DNA of 64,000 nt from Saccharicrinis fermentans DSM 9555 = JCM 21142 (GCF_000517085.1 NZ_KI912107.1:2287777-2351776), one strand, 5' to 3'; shown: positions 1-8,754, counted from the stretch's first letter. The notes: generated by a model not told the origin, from the letters alone. A program made the numbers and translations.

Positions 1-380
1 AATGGTACTTTCGTCAACCTGAATATAATCAGATTTTAGAACAGTTTCTTTTAATACTTGCGTGTTTATATTATCCCTTAGTAGCATCTTGGTGCCATTG
101 GGAAATACGAATTCAATGGGAGCATCATTATTTAAAGTAGGCTTACTCTTGATGATAGATGGACTGGATTGGATTGGTTATTCGTCGCTAACGGATTACT
201 GTCAAATTCTAGTGGAACAAAGCTATCTGGCTCATGTGCTAATGCCTCTTCCAATTTGTTTCGCCAGTAATAAAAAGTGGAAGGAGCCAGATCTTGGTTG
301 GTACAGAAATCTTTTATGTTCAAACCTGATTCCTGGTAATCCTTATACAAACGCTTAAATGTAGTTAATGTCATTCTCAT
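1..380 (-). pseudogene. IS66-family transposase remnant (TnpA joined to TnpC core)
   Basis: Reading leftward from 380, the first codons give MTLTTFKRLYKDYQESGLNI and then FYYWRNKLEEAL, the helix-turn-helix start of IS66 accessory protein TnpA. The frame stops at 132. A second frame takes over near 165-175 and runs to the window edge, with APIEFVFPNGTKMLLRDN (typical TnpA end) followed at once by LKSDYIQVDESTI, which resembles the DDE core of the main IS66 transposase TnpC. TnpB and the front of TnpC are therefore missing between them. The element carries at least one frameshift and an internal deletion, so it is dead. The window edge cuts it, and no terminal inverted repeat can be seen. Family assignment is firm for TnpA and moderate for the TnpC part. 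Confidence 0.75.
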
Positions 381-1168
381 TTTTTGCCATCAAAGAAACA
401 GCTCTAGTATGAAGGTCGCAATATGTGAAAGACCGAAGACTTACCTTCTTCTGAAAAAGGACGAAATAAATTATTTGATTTATAATCGTTTAAATCGCTC
501 AAAAGCTCAGTTCTAACACTACCAGAGTTTCGCCTTACACGCAAATTAGTACCCATAAAATACTAAGGCATTGAGTATCCTCTTCTATATTTTATTTTTC
601 AGGGTTCGAAGACCGTCAAAACTCTCCCCGTCTACAGATACACTTCTCGAAGTTACCACGGGTTCACGCTTGCGCATTTACTCATGAGTCAACCAACCTC
701 GGGGCAAGCCCACGAGGCATAAAGTTGAAAACTAAGTTCAATAACGAGGCAAGCCTCGAGGAATTATACCTTTTGGCTGCGCCAATAAATATTCTTATAG
801 AATTTGTGATTGTTAATTCGGCTTGGTCATTTGAGCATACCGAGCTTCAGCGAAGATCCTCACAGGCTTTACTGTCGGCAGTTCTTCTAAATGAACAGCA
901 ATTATTGCCATAAGCGAACGCAGAGCCAAGTTTACTTGGGCTATGCTGAGCGAAGCAATAATCTTTTAACAAAATTATTTAGGTAGGATTTACACCTACT
1001 GAATTACCACAGCTTCGTGGCACACTAACGTTGGTACTATGCAGCGTAGCTTTGTGTTACGCCTGCGGCAAAGCTATGATGTATGAGCACGTGTTACAAA
1101 ACGTTACTTTTTTCTCAATCTACCTAGTATACTATTGTCTAATATATTCCATTTAACTTCTCCTTTTT
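381..1168. other. Gene-free stretch with palindromes
   Basis: I see no convincing gene here. A 62-codon open frame at 725-913 has no recognisable motif and runs through palindromic DNA, so I do not call it. Visible structures are CCTCG...CGAGG around 697-717, a perfect CGAGGC-AA-GCCTCG at 745-758, CCAC-AGCTTC-GTGG near 1009-1022, and the stem at 1045-1078 listed separately. Together with the flanking IS pieces this reads as scar tissue of past insertions. Confidence 0.5.
1045..1078. repeat. Inverted repeat, 10-nt arms
   Basis: CGTAGCTTTG (1045-1054) faces CAAAGCTATG (1069-1078), pairing at 9 of 10 positions with a 14-nt loop. The stem lies between two AACGTT words (about 1027 and 1103), an arrangement reminiscent of folded recombination sites, but no integron-type core sites could be confirmed. 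It lies downstream of the CHAP gene, which ends at 1169, and could also serve as its terminator. Confidence 0.4.
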
Positions 1169-1696
1169 CTATTTTGAGTTTTTTCTAGTATTTCCCAAAG
1201 TTCCTGAATTCTGTTGTATTATTTCAATAGAACCATCACTCACTTCTGTTATAATAGCAACATGACCATATTTATTGAATATGTTACTGTCAAAAATAAT
1301 TATATCATTAATTTCAGGTCTTTTTATACTAGGATTACTAAATTGTATTAAATCACGTTTTTTATTTAATTCATTGTCTTTTAGTATTTTGTCATAAAAA
1401 TCTTTGGCATGACCATAGCTGTCTGGCATTTCATGTTTTAAATATTCTAAATAATACCTTTTAACAAATTCTACACATTGATATTTTAATCCGATATTAT
1501 AACCTGTTTTTGAAATATTACGACCACTATCATTATTGACCCCACCATTATGATAGACTATTATTCCATTAAAACTATCTATTTCTTCACCAATATGGTA
1601 TTTCCGATTTAAGTTCAAGTTTTTTAAAAGCCAAAAGGATAATATTCCTAATATGAATAACGAAATTATAGTATACTGGAATTTAATATTAAACAT
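1169..1696 (-). CDS. Membrane-anchored CHAP-domain (NlpC/P60-like) amidase or peptidase
   Basis: The 175-residue protein has one N-terminal membrane segment (about residues 7-25). A CHAP-type cysteine peptidase/amidase domain follows, with the expected Cys in LKYQCVEFVKRYY and the His in YGHVAIITEV. CHAP enzymes usually cut peptidoglycan peptides or, in the glutathionylspermidine amidase branch, small amides. The C-terminus stops soon after the QQNSG strand and may be clipped. The ATG lies 3 nt after the stop of the upstream membrane-protein gene, so three small genes (2309 down to 1169) look like one operon. A cell-wall toxin with a membrane partner is possible but cannot be shown from sequence. 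Substrate unknown. Confidence 0.65.
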   Translation of the reverse strand: MFNIKFQYTIISLFILGILSFWLLKNLNLNRKYHIGEEIDSFNGIIVYHNGGVNNDSGRNISKTGYNIGLKYQCVEFVKRYYLEYLKHEMPDSYGHAKDFYDKILKDNELNKKRDLIQFSNPSIKRPEINDIIIFDSNIFNKYGHVAIITEVSDGSIEIIQQNSGTLGNTRKNSK

Positions 1697-1699
1697 ATT

Positions 1700-2110
1700 T
1701 TAATGTAAATTTTTACTTTTTGATTTATAAAAATAAATACTTAGTATTAAAATTGTTAAGCAAGTGATTATAGATACTGTAGAGTTTTTCAATGAATAAT
1801 ATAGTATATCCGAACTAGAAAATGTTGACCAGCATGCATATCTGTAAGTAAACTCATTTTTATTAATAAAAAACCAGAAAATACATAAAGATACAGCAAT
1901 GATATAAAGCTTAAAACTTGATTTTAATAATAGAATAAAAAAGATAACTAAAAATTGAATACCCATAAATTTAAAAATTGCCTCTGTAACACAACTTTTA
2001 GCGTCAATGCAAGATAATCCATCAGGAAGAAACCAATACATTTGTAATGCGCCAAATATGGCACACAGTAAGCTAATTGTTAATGCATTTTTAATTTTTT
2101 CTTTATACAT
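1700..2110 (-). CDS. Small hydrophobic membrane protein, unknown function
   Basis: About 136 residues with four predicted membrane-spanning stretches: near ALTISLLCAIFGALQ, MGIQFLVIFFILLL, LYIIAVSLCIFWFF and SIITCLTILILSIYF. It has a Cys pair in LSCIDAKSCV between the first two. I prefer the ATG at 2110 (MYKEKIKN), one nucleotide after the stop of the upstream 65-codon gene. An in-frame ATG at 2134 would overlap that gene by 23 nt. Family not recognised. Its position between a small soluble protein and a CHAP enzyme would fit an immunity or accessory role, which is inference only. Confidence 0.55.
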   Translation of the reverse strand: MYKEKIKNALTISLLCAIFGALQMYWFLPDGLSCIDAKSCVTEAIFKFMGIQFLVIFFILLLKSSFKLYIIAVSLCIFWFFINKNEFTYRYACWSTFSSSDILYYSLKNSTVSIITCLTILILSIYFYKSKSKNLH

Positions 2111-2111
2111 T

Positions 2112-2309
2112 TTATTGAGGTTTATAAGTTTCATAACTACTTGAAATTCCTTTAGGAAAGTCTCCAGCTTTTACTGGTAAATATGCGCCTGTTAAATTCC
2201 AAATAGCTCCATCAATTTTCTTCTCTGTAGATATATATGTAGTAAACAAACTCATATCATTTGGGTCATCAACAAATACATCTTTTATGTCTGTTTTTAG
2301 GTTTTCCAC
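2112..2309 (-). CDS. 65-residue hypothetical protein with GTG start
   Basis: A small soluble protein starting MENLKTDIKDVFVDDPNDMS. The start is GTG, chosen because a strong Shine-Dalgarno-like AAAGGAG sits 8 nt upstream on the minus strand, which is notable because many Bacteroidota genes lack one. No family is recognised and there is no signal peptide or membrane segment. It leads the tight three-gene group ending with the CHAP enzyme. It could be an intact small gene or the surviving tail of a larger toxin-like protein. The ribosome site argues it is still translated. Confidence 0.5.
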   Translation of the reverse strand: MENLKTDIKDVFVDDPNDMSLFTTYISTEKKIDGAIWNLTGAYLPVKAGDFPKGISSSYETYKPQ

Positions 2310-2414
2310 AAATAATTCTCCTTTATTATTATCTGAAATGTATGTGTCTCTATGATTTTATATTAGCCCGTAATAAAACCGAGCAGAAAAATAAACAATT
2401 AAATTTGTACTGCT

Positions 2415-2982
2415 ATGGAAAAAAAGACACGTTTTACGACAAAAATCAAAACAGAAATTGTTCTGTCCTTGCTTCGAGGAGAAAGCATGGAGGCTGCAAG
2501 CCGTAAGTATGGAGTAACGATCGCCGATCTGAGTTTTTGGCGTGATCAGTTTGTTAAGCATGGTGCTGATGGATTTAAGCGCAAGCCCGATGATTCTAGA
2601 CTAAAGGAGGCCGAACGTATGATTGGTAAGCTGCAAATGGAGTTGGAACTCACAAAAAAAAGAACGAATTGGTAGCAAAACTAAAAAGGAGATAATCGCC
2701 TTGTTGATGAAAGAGGTTTGCTCTATAACGCAAAAACCATATCCAAAGCGACTTATATTTAAGGTAGTGGGTTATAGTAGTAGCACTTGGTATGAGAAAC
2801 CAGTGGCAAAAACAGGTAAACGAGGTAGAAAACCCCTTCATAGTGATGAGACCGTCTTGCATGAGATCAAGGTTGAAATTCAGAATAGTGTATTTAAATC
2901 TGAAGGCTATTTCAAGGTTAAAAAGCGCATGCAAAGAAGGCCTAACAATGCCAATACCCCTTTCGTAGATCCTTCGGTATAA
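2415..2982 (+). pseudogene. IS3-family transposase remnant (OrfA plus truncated OrfB)
   Basis: OrfA (2415-2675) is an 86-residue helix-turn-helix protein, with MEAASRKYGVTIADLSFWRD followed by a leucine-zipper-like MIGKLQMELELTKK. It ends at an A8 run (2653-2660). OrfB continues in another frame with KTKKEIIALLMKEVCSITQK and a segment like the IS3 OrfB start (SEGYFKVKKRMQR). It then stops at 2982, long before the integrase DDE catalytic core. Removing one A from the A8 run joins the OrfA frame to the OrfB frame, so slippage there may once have made the fusion transposase. With the catalytic domain missing the element is inactive. Confidence 0.8.
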
Positions 2983-3175
2983 CAAATCACCGTCGGACCA
3001 GTTTGTCCGACACAAAAATAGAAAAAAACTAAAAAAGTGCTCGGTTTTTAAAGGCCAATACAGTTGTTCGGCTCCTTTTATACAGGTTCGATGCCTGTGT
3101 AAAAGGAAAAGGTATGCCTTAAATAAAGCATACCTCAATGCAAAGAAATCTTCGGTATAATAATCACCATCGGTC
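2972..3175. repeat. Three consecutive hairpins between short direct repeats
   Basis: Perfect stem GTCGGAC/GTCCGAC (2992-2998 with 3005-3011). Then a 13-nt stem CCTTTTATACAGG/CCTGTGTAAAAGG (3074-3086 with 3094-3106, one mismatch). Then perfect GGTATGC/GCATACC (3111-3117 with 3128-3134). The set is bracketed by near-identical words CTTCGGTATAACAAATCACC (about 2972) and CTTCGGTATAATAATCACCA (about 3147). It starts exactly where the IS3 OrfB breaks off, so it may be a mobile-element end or an insertion footprint. No gene is seen from 2983 to 3256. Confidence 0.55.
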
Positions 3176-3256
3176 GCTGTTCGGCAAGAATAAAGTTAGA
3201 AATTAATTCTTTAAAAATGTTTGTTTAAGTCTTAGAATTCGATTGTGGCTAGTACT

Positions 3257-3880
3257 TTATGATATCCAAGTCGGAATAACCTCAGTAATTGTCCAAATCC
3301 CATCCTGTTTCTTAAGGTATATAATGCTTCCTCCCCCTCCTAAGCTAGCATATGAGTGTCCTATTTCAAAAATTGCTTGAGTTTTGTCATCATTATAAGC
3401 AATTCTCGAAAAACGAATTATGCCATTAGAATTCTCATAGTCATTATAAAATTCCTCCCAATCTCGATTCAAGTCTTGACTATCAAACACATATGATAAT
3501 TCTTCTGAAGTTATCAAAATTATTTCTTTTGTTTCATCATGGAATTGTTCTCCAAAGTTTACTGAGTTTTCGTTTAAATCACCATGAGTTTTAACCAAAA
3601 TTGTATCAAAATCTTGGTGGTTTTCAACTAAATAATCATAGAAGTAATTATCGTAGTTTAAATCAATACTTGTTTTTGTAGCTTGCGCAATTACAATTTT
3701 TTCGGATGAATACATTTCCTCAATTACTAAAGAATAGATATTATAATTCTCATCTGAAATCAAGTCTGCTTGTTCTAAAGAAAATTCAGGTTTGATTTCC
3801 TTATCAGTTTTTTCACAGCTTTGGGTTAGTAACCCTATCACAAAAGTACAGGATATGTAAATAATCAATCTCTTATTCAT
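3257..3880 (-). CDS. Hypothetical lipoprotein
   Basis: The 207-residue protein begins MNKRLIIYISCTFVIGLLTQ and then SCEK. This is a lipoprotein signal peptide with the modified Cys at about residue 22, so it is expected to be membrane-attached outside the cytoplasm. The mature part is acidic. Its C-terminus has a glycine run (SLGGGGSIIYLKKQDGIWTI) like the closing strands of small NTF2-like or SnoaL-like lipoproteins, but the family is not recognised. It has no operon partner: IS3 remains lie downstream and inverted-repeat DNA upstream. Intact by length and start. Confidence 0.55.
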   Translation of the reverse strand: MNKRLIIYISCTFVIGLLTQSCEKTDKEIKPEFSLEQADLISDENYNIYSLVIEEMYSSEKIVIAQATKTSIDLNYDNYFYDYLVENHQDFDTILVKTHGDLNENSVNFGEQFHDETKEIILITSEELSYVFDSQDLNRDWEEFYNDYENSNGIIRFSRIAYNDDKTQAIFEIGHSYASLGGGGSIIYLKKQDGIWTITEVIPTWIS

Positions 3881-3964
3881 GAATTTGGTTTTAATTTATA
3901 TTTCATTCAACTTATCTATGATGCATAAACTTAGTAATGGTTGCTTTGTATTAGCCAAAAACGT

Positions 3965-4143
3965 TACGCGTATGAGTAGTGCGGAATTTAACCCACAACT
4001 GCTTCAAATAACTACGTAGCTAAAATTACGATTTTACAGGTAACTTTCAAATTTTAAAGCTTGTCAAATCGTAGATTTGGCGGAGCTCAAAAATCGACAA
4101 ACCGTCATAAATACAGCTGAATCCGCATTACTTATTACGCATT
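3965..4143. repeat. Large nested inverted repeat
   Basis: The outer arms are GCGTATGAGTAGTGCGGAAT (about 3967-3986) and ATTCCGCATTA-like DNA at 4119-4143, the right arm reading AATCCGCATTACTTATTACG. The inner arms are around TTACGATTTTACA (about 4026-4038) and TGTCAAATCGTAGA (about 4064-4077). The whole could fold back as a long cruciform of about 175 nt. The right arm overlaps the end of the RloB-like remnant. A non-autonomous mobile element or a folded recombination site are both possible. Confidence 0.5.
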
Positions 4144-4453
4144 GTAGGGGTATGTGCTATATTTTTCTTTTAAGCGAGTTATCAAATTATTTATTTGAGT
4201 AAAATTAAATAAAGGATTGTCGCTTTCATTTTTTTTCTGTTTCTAACCTCGTCGCATATTGTTTCGCTAATTCACAATCTCCAATATTGTTTAAATATTC
4301 ATAAAGGTCAATTGATTTAAGGAATTTAGTAGTTTTCTCATAATTAGGAATATGTCGTTTTAGAGGAACACTCACTTGATTATAGTCAAGATACGCTCTT
4401 GATGAATAGTTATGTAAAAAATGAAGTAAAAACCAGAGTTCAATGCATGGCAT
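4135..4453 (-). pseudogene. RloB-like (abortive-infection type) C-terminal fragment
   Basis: Reading leftward from 4453 the frame gives PCIELWFLLHF, the hallmark of the RloB family, which is often found with restriction or phage-defence genes. It continues to YATRLETEKK and stops at an A8 run near 4230. Dropping one A restores NESDNPLFNFTQINNLITRL and a stop at 4135-4137, which completes a natural RloB-like C-terminus. The N-terminal half is absent: upstream DNA turns at once into a perfect hairpin (4456-4499). So this is a truncated and frameshifted remnant. Family call from motif recognition; function of RloB is not well defined. Confidence 0.65.
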
Positions 4454-4455
4454 TG

Positions 4456-4499
4456 TTTGGCCCTGTATGATTTATAATGGGTAATCATACAGGGCCAAA
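4456..4499. repeat. Perfect 17-bp hairpin
   Basis: TTTGGCCCTGTATGATT (4456-4472) and AATCATACAGGGCCAAA (4483-4499) are exact reverse complements around a 10-nt loop. It marks the breakpoint of the RloB remnant. It lies 155 nt downstream of the DUF6629-like gene on the minus strand. It lacks a clear T-run, so an element end or recombination scar is as likely as a terminator. Confidence 0.75.
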
Positions 4500-4653
4500 G
4501 AATCAATCTATCCTCTCCATACAGAAACAATATTTTTCATTTTATGAACAATTTCAAGTAAAACATAGAAGTTCTCAATTATAAAAAATCATATTCAAGA
4601 ACTCTGATCTAAAGGATATCTTCCATTTAGTGAGAATTGTGACACTTCTATAT

Positions 4654-5298
4654 TTAACGAATCATTTCTCTACGCTTTAAAATTAAAAAGATATACATAC
4701 TCAATATGGCGCCAAACAAGCACCACACCGAAATCATATATTTAAGATAGAAGACTTTTGCGATAACAAAAAAAAGTAACATCAAAAACCCCAAATAATT
4801 AATATGCCTGTAACTTGAAAACACAAATGGAAAGGCTGCAGGTAACAAATAAAAAATACCACTCCACCAATTGGTACTTTTAAAATGACCTACCGTATAA
4901 AAAATATGCTGATGATCTATTTGCGCTGTTACATCATAAGCAATCATCCGGTACCCCAAAATAAAAAACAATACAATCCCCAGGAACAGAGAAGCCCCAA
5001 TCAACCGCTTTCGTTTTTTATTATTTTCGATCATCAAAGTAGAGAAGGGAACCCAGACAGGCCATATTAATTGGGCAAATATCAGAAAACCAAAGGTAGC
5101 CAATGGTGTCCATGAAGCATATTCCGTATTCTCCAATGCCAACCACAATACACCTTCAAAAAACTGCTGTATCCCGAATAACAGAGGTATCATTGCCAAA
5201 AATAACTGCTCCTTATTCACACTCTTACGTATAGCCATTACTCCTACTGTAGAAATTACAGCACTTGCACCAAAACTTACTTCCGCTGAAAAACACAT
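4654..5298 (-). CDS. DUF6629-like integral membrane protein
   Basis: A 214-residue multi-spanning protein with the very conserved start MCFSAEVSFGASAVISTVGV, which I recognise as the family called DUF6629. About seven hydrophobic segments fill the length, for example FLAMIPLLFGIQQFFEGVLW, LIGASLFLGIVLFFILGYRM and VWCLFGAILSMYIFLILKRR. The C-terminus is basic (KRREMIR). The function of the family is unknown to me. Single gene, divergent from the RNase H gene at 5414 with 115 nt between starts. Length and both ends look natural. Confidence 0.7.
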   Translation of the reverse strand: MCFSAEVSFGASAVISTVGVMAIRKSVNKEQLFLAMIPLLFGIQQFFEGVLWLALENTEYASWTPLATFGFLIFAQLIWPVWVPFSTLMIENNKKRKRLIGASLFLGIVLFFILGYRMIAYDVTAQIDHQHIFYTVGHFKSTNWWSGIFYLLPAAFPFVFSSYRHINYLGFLMLLFFVIAKVFYLKYMISVWCLFGAILSMYIFLILKRREMIR

Positions 5299-5413
5299 CT
5301 TCTAATTTTTGGTGCTTAAAATACATAAAGAAAACTAAGTTTCACCATAAAAGTCCCTTGTTATACAATGAATTTCTATATTCGCATCCATGTATTATAC
5401 GATGAAGTAGGCT

Positions 5414-5911
5414 ATGGAAAAAATATTACTCTTTATAGATGGTAGTTATAATCCGGAAACACATATTGGTTTCGGCGCCTATTTACTGGTTCGTGAACCA
5501 GTAACAGAAACAAATGAGCTTAAAAAACATATCAAAATAAAACGTTTTGACGACACCTCATCCACTCAATTGGAATTAAAAAACCTTTTATGGGCCTTGT
5601 CCAATAAAAATTGCGCAAATCATAAGATCATAGTCTATACAGATTCTCAAAATATTATCAATCTACCCGATCGGCGTCACAAACTTGAACAAAAGGGCTA
5701 CATATCTAACAACAACACCTACCTAAAAAATTACAAACTATACCAAGAATTTTACCGACTCGTCGATCTCATGGATTGCACATTTATCAAAATAAAAGGT
5801 CATGTCCCCACCAATCAAAAGAAGAAGATAGACAGATTATTTTCGCTGGTTGACAAGGCTTCTCGAAATGCTATGCGTGATAAAAGCAAAGTGGATAAAC
5901 TCAATAAATAG
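5414..5911 (+). CDS. Ribonuclease H-like protein
   Basis: 165 residues with the four acidic residues of RNase HI in order. These are D9 in LLFIDGSYNP, E54 in TQLELKNLLWAL, D77 in VYTDSQNI and D147 in LVDKASRNAMR. Enzymes of this family cut the RNA strand of RNA-DNA hybrids in the cytoplasm. The loop between strands is longer than in classical RnhA, and the substrate-binding basic protrusion is replaced by HKLEQKGYISNN. It may therefore be a divergent paralog rather than the housekeeping enzyme. It stands alone between two minus-strand genes. Confidence 0.75.
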   Translation: MEKILLFIDGSYNPETHIGFGAYLLVREPVTETNELKKHIKIKRFDDTSSTQLELKNLLWALSNKNCANHKIIVYTDSQNIINLPDRRHKLEQKGYISNNNTYLKNYKLYQEFYRLVDLMDCTFIKIKGHVPTNQKKKIDRLFSLVDKASRNAMRDKSKVDKLNK

Positions 5912-5961
5912 TCATAAGTACAAGAATCCAGAAGAAGAGCCAAACAAGCTCTAAAGGTTAA

Positions 5962-8754
5962 CTACAACTTAATAAATTTAGTTCCCACTTGCAGATGAGC
6001 ATTTTTAAAAACCATAAAAAAGCATCCTGCAGGCAGGCCTGAGATATCTAATCGCACTTGAGCACTATATTGATCTACCCAACCACTTTTAACTTTAGAA
6101 CCTGATGGCGAATAAATTTCATATAAAAAGTTCCCCCCTGTCAGATCACCGGTTTCAATTATTAAGAAGTTCCCTTTAACCGGGTTAGGATATATATTCA
6201 TATTTACCTCTTCCAATGAACCAACACTTACATTTACACAACCTTTGTCATCCACTTCTTTACCCGGTTCAGTATTGGGGCATTGGTCAATATCATCACT
6301 AACCCCATCTCCATCAGTATCCAGTTCCGATAGATCCGGATTCACCGAACAGTCATCACCTGGCAAGCCATAGCATCCAAGCTTATTGGGACCTTCTGCA
6401 AGCAACCAATTGGTACCTGCTGTCCATGCAGTCGTTCCATATTCATAAGCTCCCACGTCTGGATTATCCCCTACAAAGCCATCTGTAATTCCATCAATTA
6501 CTCTCCCGTAATCAATGGCACTACTACTCGCTTTCAGGGTTAAATCACCGGCGTCAAGGTCTGTAAAAGGATTACCTACCGTCACACTCAAATTATTTTG
6601 TTGGTCAGATTGCTCCTCCCACTCATTATTATTGGCCAGGTTATTCCAGACTCTCACATTTGAAAAAGCGGTACCATCCATATGCCAGGCTCCCATGGCA
6701 CCTTCCCCCTCCCATAACGTATTATTAAAAATATCAATATCTGTTCCATTCCAATTAATTTGAATACTATTCCATTCTGTATTCCAAACCGCATTATGAT
6801 GCACCGAAAAAGAAGAAGCATCATTATCCAGGTAAATACCGGCAGCCTTATGTAAGTCTCCTCTTGACTCCGTATCATGAAACCAGTTATGATGGATCTC
6901 GGCATAATGAGGACCTCCAACCGTATACAACAAACCACAATCGTCCGCTATTAAATTACTTCGATAAATATTATTATAAGCTATCTCACTGTTAGCATTA
7001 AACATTTGAATGCAATCACGACCGGCATTATAAATGGTATTATTCTTTAAAGTTGTGTATGAACCTCCCCGCAAATTCACAGGACAATCATAATTTCCCA
7101 AAAAATCAAAGTCGTGAATAAAACAATTACTAATCGTGGTATACGCACCAGCATCTCTAATCCCAGAGGCAGCTCCAAAAGCAATCTCACACTTATCAAT
7201 TGTATTATACGAACCTTCTATATTAACACTCTGTTCATTGGCAGAGAAATTATTAATGACCCCTTCTGTAAAATTTCCGTAGTACGACGAAACGCCACTC
7301 ACCAAATTATAATTGGCATTACCGGTCATTTCAATAGACCCACCAAAGACCGCCATATTTTTAATATGTATATAACTTTTGTTGTTCAAATTAATACATA
7401 CTTTTCGCTTACGAACTTGTATTTGTCCATCTTCAGGCATTTGTCCATCAGGAGTTTGAAGATATAAAGTATGACTAGCTTCATCCAGAAACCACTCATT
7501 GGCATAATCTAAGGCTCCTTTTGCTCCTACCAAAAAGAAATCGCCCAACCAAGCTGGTGGATGCTGACCTCCCAACCACGTAGGACTATCGGGTAAGTCA
7601 AAAGTCACACTATTGGTATTATTTGATGTTATCCATGCTCTCCAGGAAGTCCATCCACTACCACCCTTATCGCAGTAAAAAAATAAATACCCCCCATCAG
7701 ACCAGTCGATATTCTGAATGCCCGGACTATATTCCAAACGGGCATTACTGACAACGCTACCATCAGTACCACCTGTATTACGCAGGGAGTTTAATACAAA
7801 TGGATCTTTATCCGTTTTATTGGGCCAACGAGCAAGCTGGCAAGCATCTGCCCCATTCATCACAAAGTTATTCTGTCCCAAAGACCAATCCACCGTCGTT
7901 TTATAAACACTCCCCTCATCCAACTCCCAATCTCCTACCTCCTGCATGGCAGTCAAAATCACCTTTTCACCTGCAGCCGCCTGAAAAACAATAGGTTTTT
8001 CGGCCGTACCAGAGCTAGCAGGCGCTAAGGTCTCTTCATAAGTACCTTCCTTAATGGTAACCACATCTCCAGCTTTTACCATGGATGCAGCCTTTGCAAT
8101 AGTAAGAAACGGGCTATCTTCTGAACCTACATTCGCATCATCACCCACTTTACTCACATAATAATGTTGAGCTTCATGGGCTTCATCAACCATATCCGTA
8201 GTCAAAACAAAATGATCCAGATAAATGGTACTTACATTACGAGCCAAACTAAGAGATAAAGCAAGATGATCAAAATCGGGCTCTCCCGCCACAACAGATG
8301 GAGTGAAAGAATACGCTATCTTATGCCAGTTTCCATCCCCTTGAAATGTGATATCTGTAACACTAAAGACAGTCCCCCAAGCAGCACCATCCATATTGGT
8401 ATGAGAATAAACAGACAAATCAATAGACTCTTCATTCCCCGAATTACTGAATATATAAAAACTAAGGTGATACTCTTCATCCGTTGATAGGGCCAAATTC
8501 TGTTGACGAAAAAAAATCTTTCCCGCATCCGCATCCGCAACAGAAACTGTGGCCTTCGCAGCCTTGCTTCCTTCCTGGACAAATTCATCTGTAATAACAA
8601 AAGAAGCCGAAGGGCCACCCCATGATCCATATACCCAATCACTTAAATCAGACTCAAAGCCTGGGTTTTTAAGAATATTCTGTGCAAATCCAAATAATGG
8701 ATTTATAAATACGAACAATAAAAATATAGAACTTTTAAATAGTAGATTTTTCAT
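5962..8754 (-). CDS. Secreted beta-helix carbohydrate-active protein with T9SS tail
   Basis: 930 residues. A signal peptide is followed by a CBM-like jelly roll (about 25-190, starting NILKNPGFESDLSDW). A right-handed beta-helix follows (about 195-740) with the DUF1565-like opening YYVSKVGDDANVGSEDSPF and many short repeats such as HHNWFHDT and IFNNTLW. Next is a thrombospondin type 3 calcium motif (DTDGDGVSDDIDQCPN) and a T9SS sorting domain (IYPNPVKGNF...). The segments QLARWPN and EWFLDEASHTLYL resemble beta-helix glycosidases of the GH141/GH120 kind, but a lyase or epimerase cannot be excluded. It is expected at the cell surface or secreted. Its position before the thiamine locus separates it from the main galactan cluster, yet a seaweed polysaccharide role is likely. 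Confidence 0.7.
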   Translation of the reverse strand: MKNLLFKSSIFLLFVFINPLFGFAQNILKNPGFESDLSDWVYGSWGGPSASFVITDEFVQEGSKAAKATVSVADADAGKIFFRQQNLALSTDEEYHLSFYIFSNSGNEESIDLSVYSHTNMDGAAWGTVFSVTDITFQGDGNWHKIAYSFTPSVVAGEPDFDHLALSLSLARNVSTIYLDHFVLTTDMVDEAHEAQHYYVSKVGDDANVGSEDSPFLTIAKAASMVKAGDVVTIKEGTYEETLAPASSGTAEKPIVFQAAAGEKVILTAMQEVGDWELDEGSVYKTTVDWSLGQNNFVMNGADACQLARWPNKTDKDPFVLNSLRNTGGTDGSVVSNARLEYSPGIQNIDWSDGGYLFFYCDKGGSGWTSWRAWITSNNTNSVTFDLPDSPTWLGGQHPPAWLGDFFLVGAKGALDYANEWFLDEASHTLYLQTPDGQMPEDGQIQVRKRKVCINLNNKSYIHIKNMAVFGGSIEMTGNANYNLVSGVSSYYGNFTEGVINNFSANEQSVNIEGSYNTIDKCEIAFGAASGIRDAGAYTTISNCFIHDFDFLGNYDCPVNLRGGSYTTLKNNTIYNAGRDCIQMFNANSEIAYNNIYRSNLIADDCGLLYTVGGPHYAEIHHNWFHDTESRGDLHKAAGIYLDNDASSFSVHHNAVWNTEWNSIQINWNGTDIDIFNNTLWEGEGAMGAWHMDGTAFSNVRVWNNLANNNEWEEQSDQQNNLSVTVGNPFTDLDAGDLTLKASSSAIDYGRVIDGITDGFVGDNPDVGAYEYGTTAWTAGTNWLLAEGPNKLGCYGLPGDDCSVNPDLSELDTDGDGVSDDIDQCPNTEPGKEVDDKGCVNVSVGSLEEVNMNIYPNPVKGNFLIIETGDLTGGNFLYEIYSPSGSKVKSGWVDQYSAQVRLDISGLPAGCFFMVFKNAHLQVGTKFIKL

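Noticed and set aside
725-913. A 62-codon plus-strand open frame
   Set aside because: No motif, no ribosome site, and it runs through palindromic DNA between mobile-element remnants; most likely chance.
1010-1110. Possible integron attC site
   Set aside because: The stem is present but the core-site sequences do not fit, and no integron integrase is in the window.
3071-3110. Possible tRNA-like T-arm (GGTTCGATGCC)
   Set aside because: The surrounding bases form one simple 13-nt hairpin and no D-arm, anticodon arm or CCA-proximal stem can be drawn.
2650-3138. A 162-codon minus-strand open frame opposite the IS3 remnant
   Set aside because: It is antisense to recognisable transposase sequence and crosses the hairpins; composition is typical of a shadow frame.
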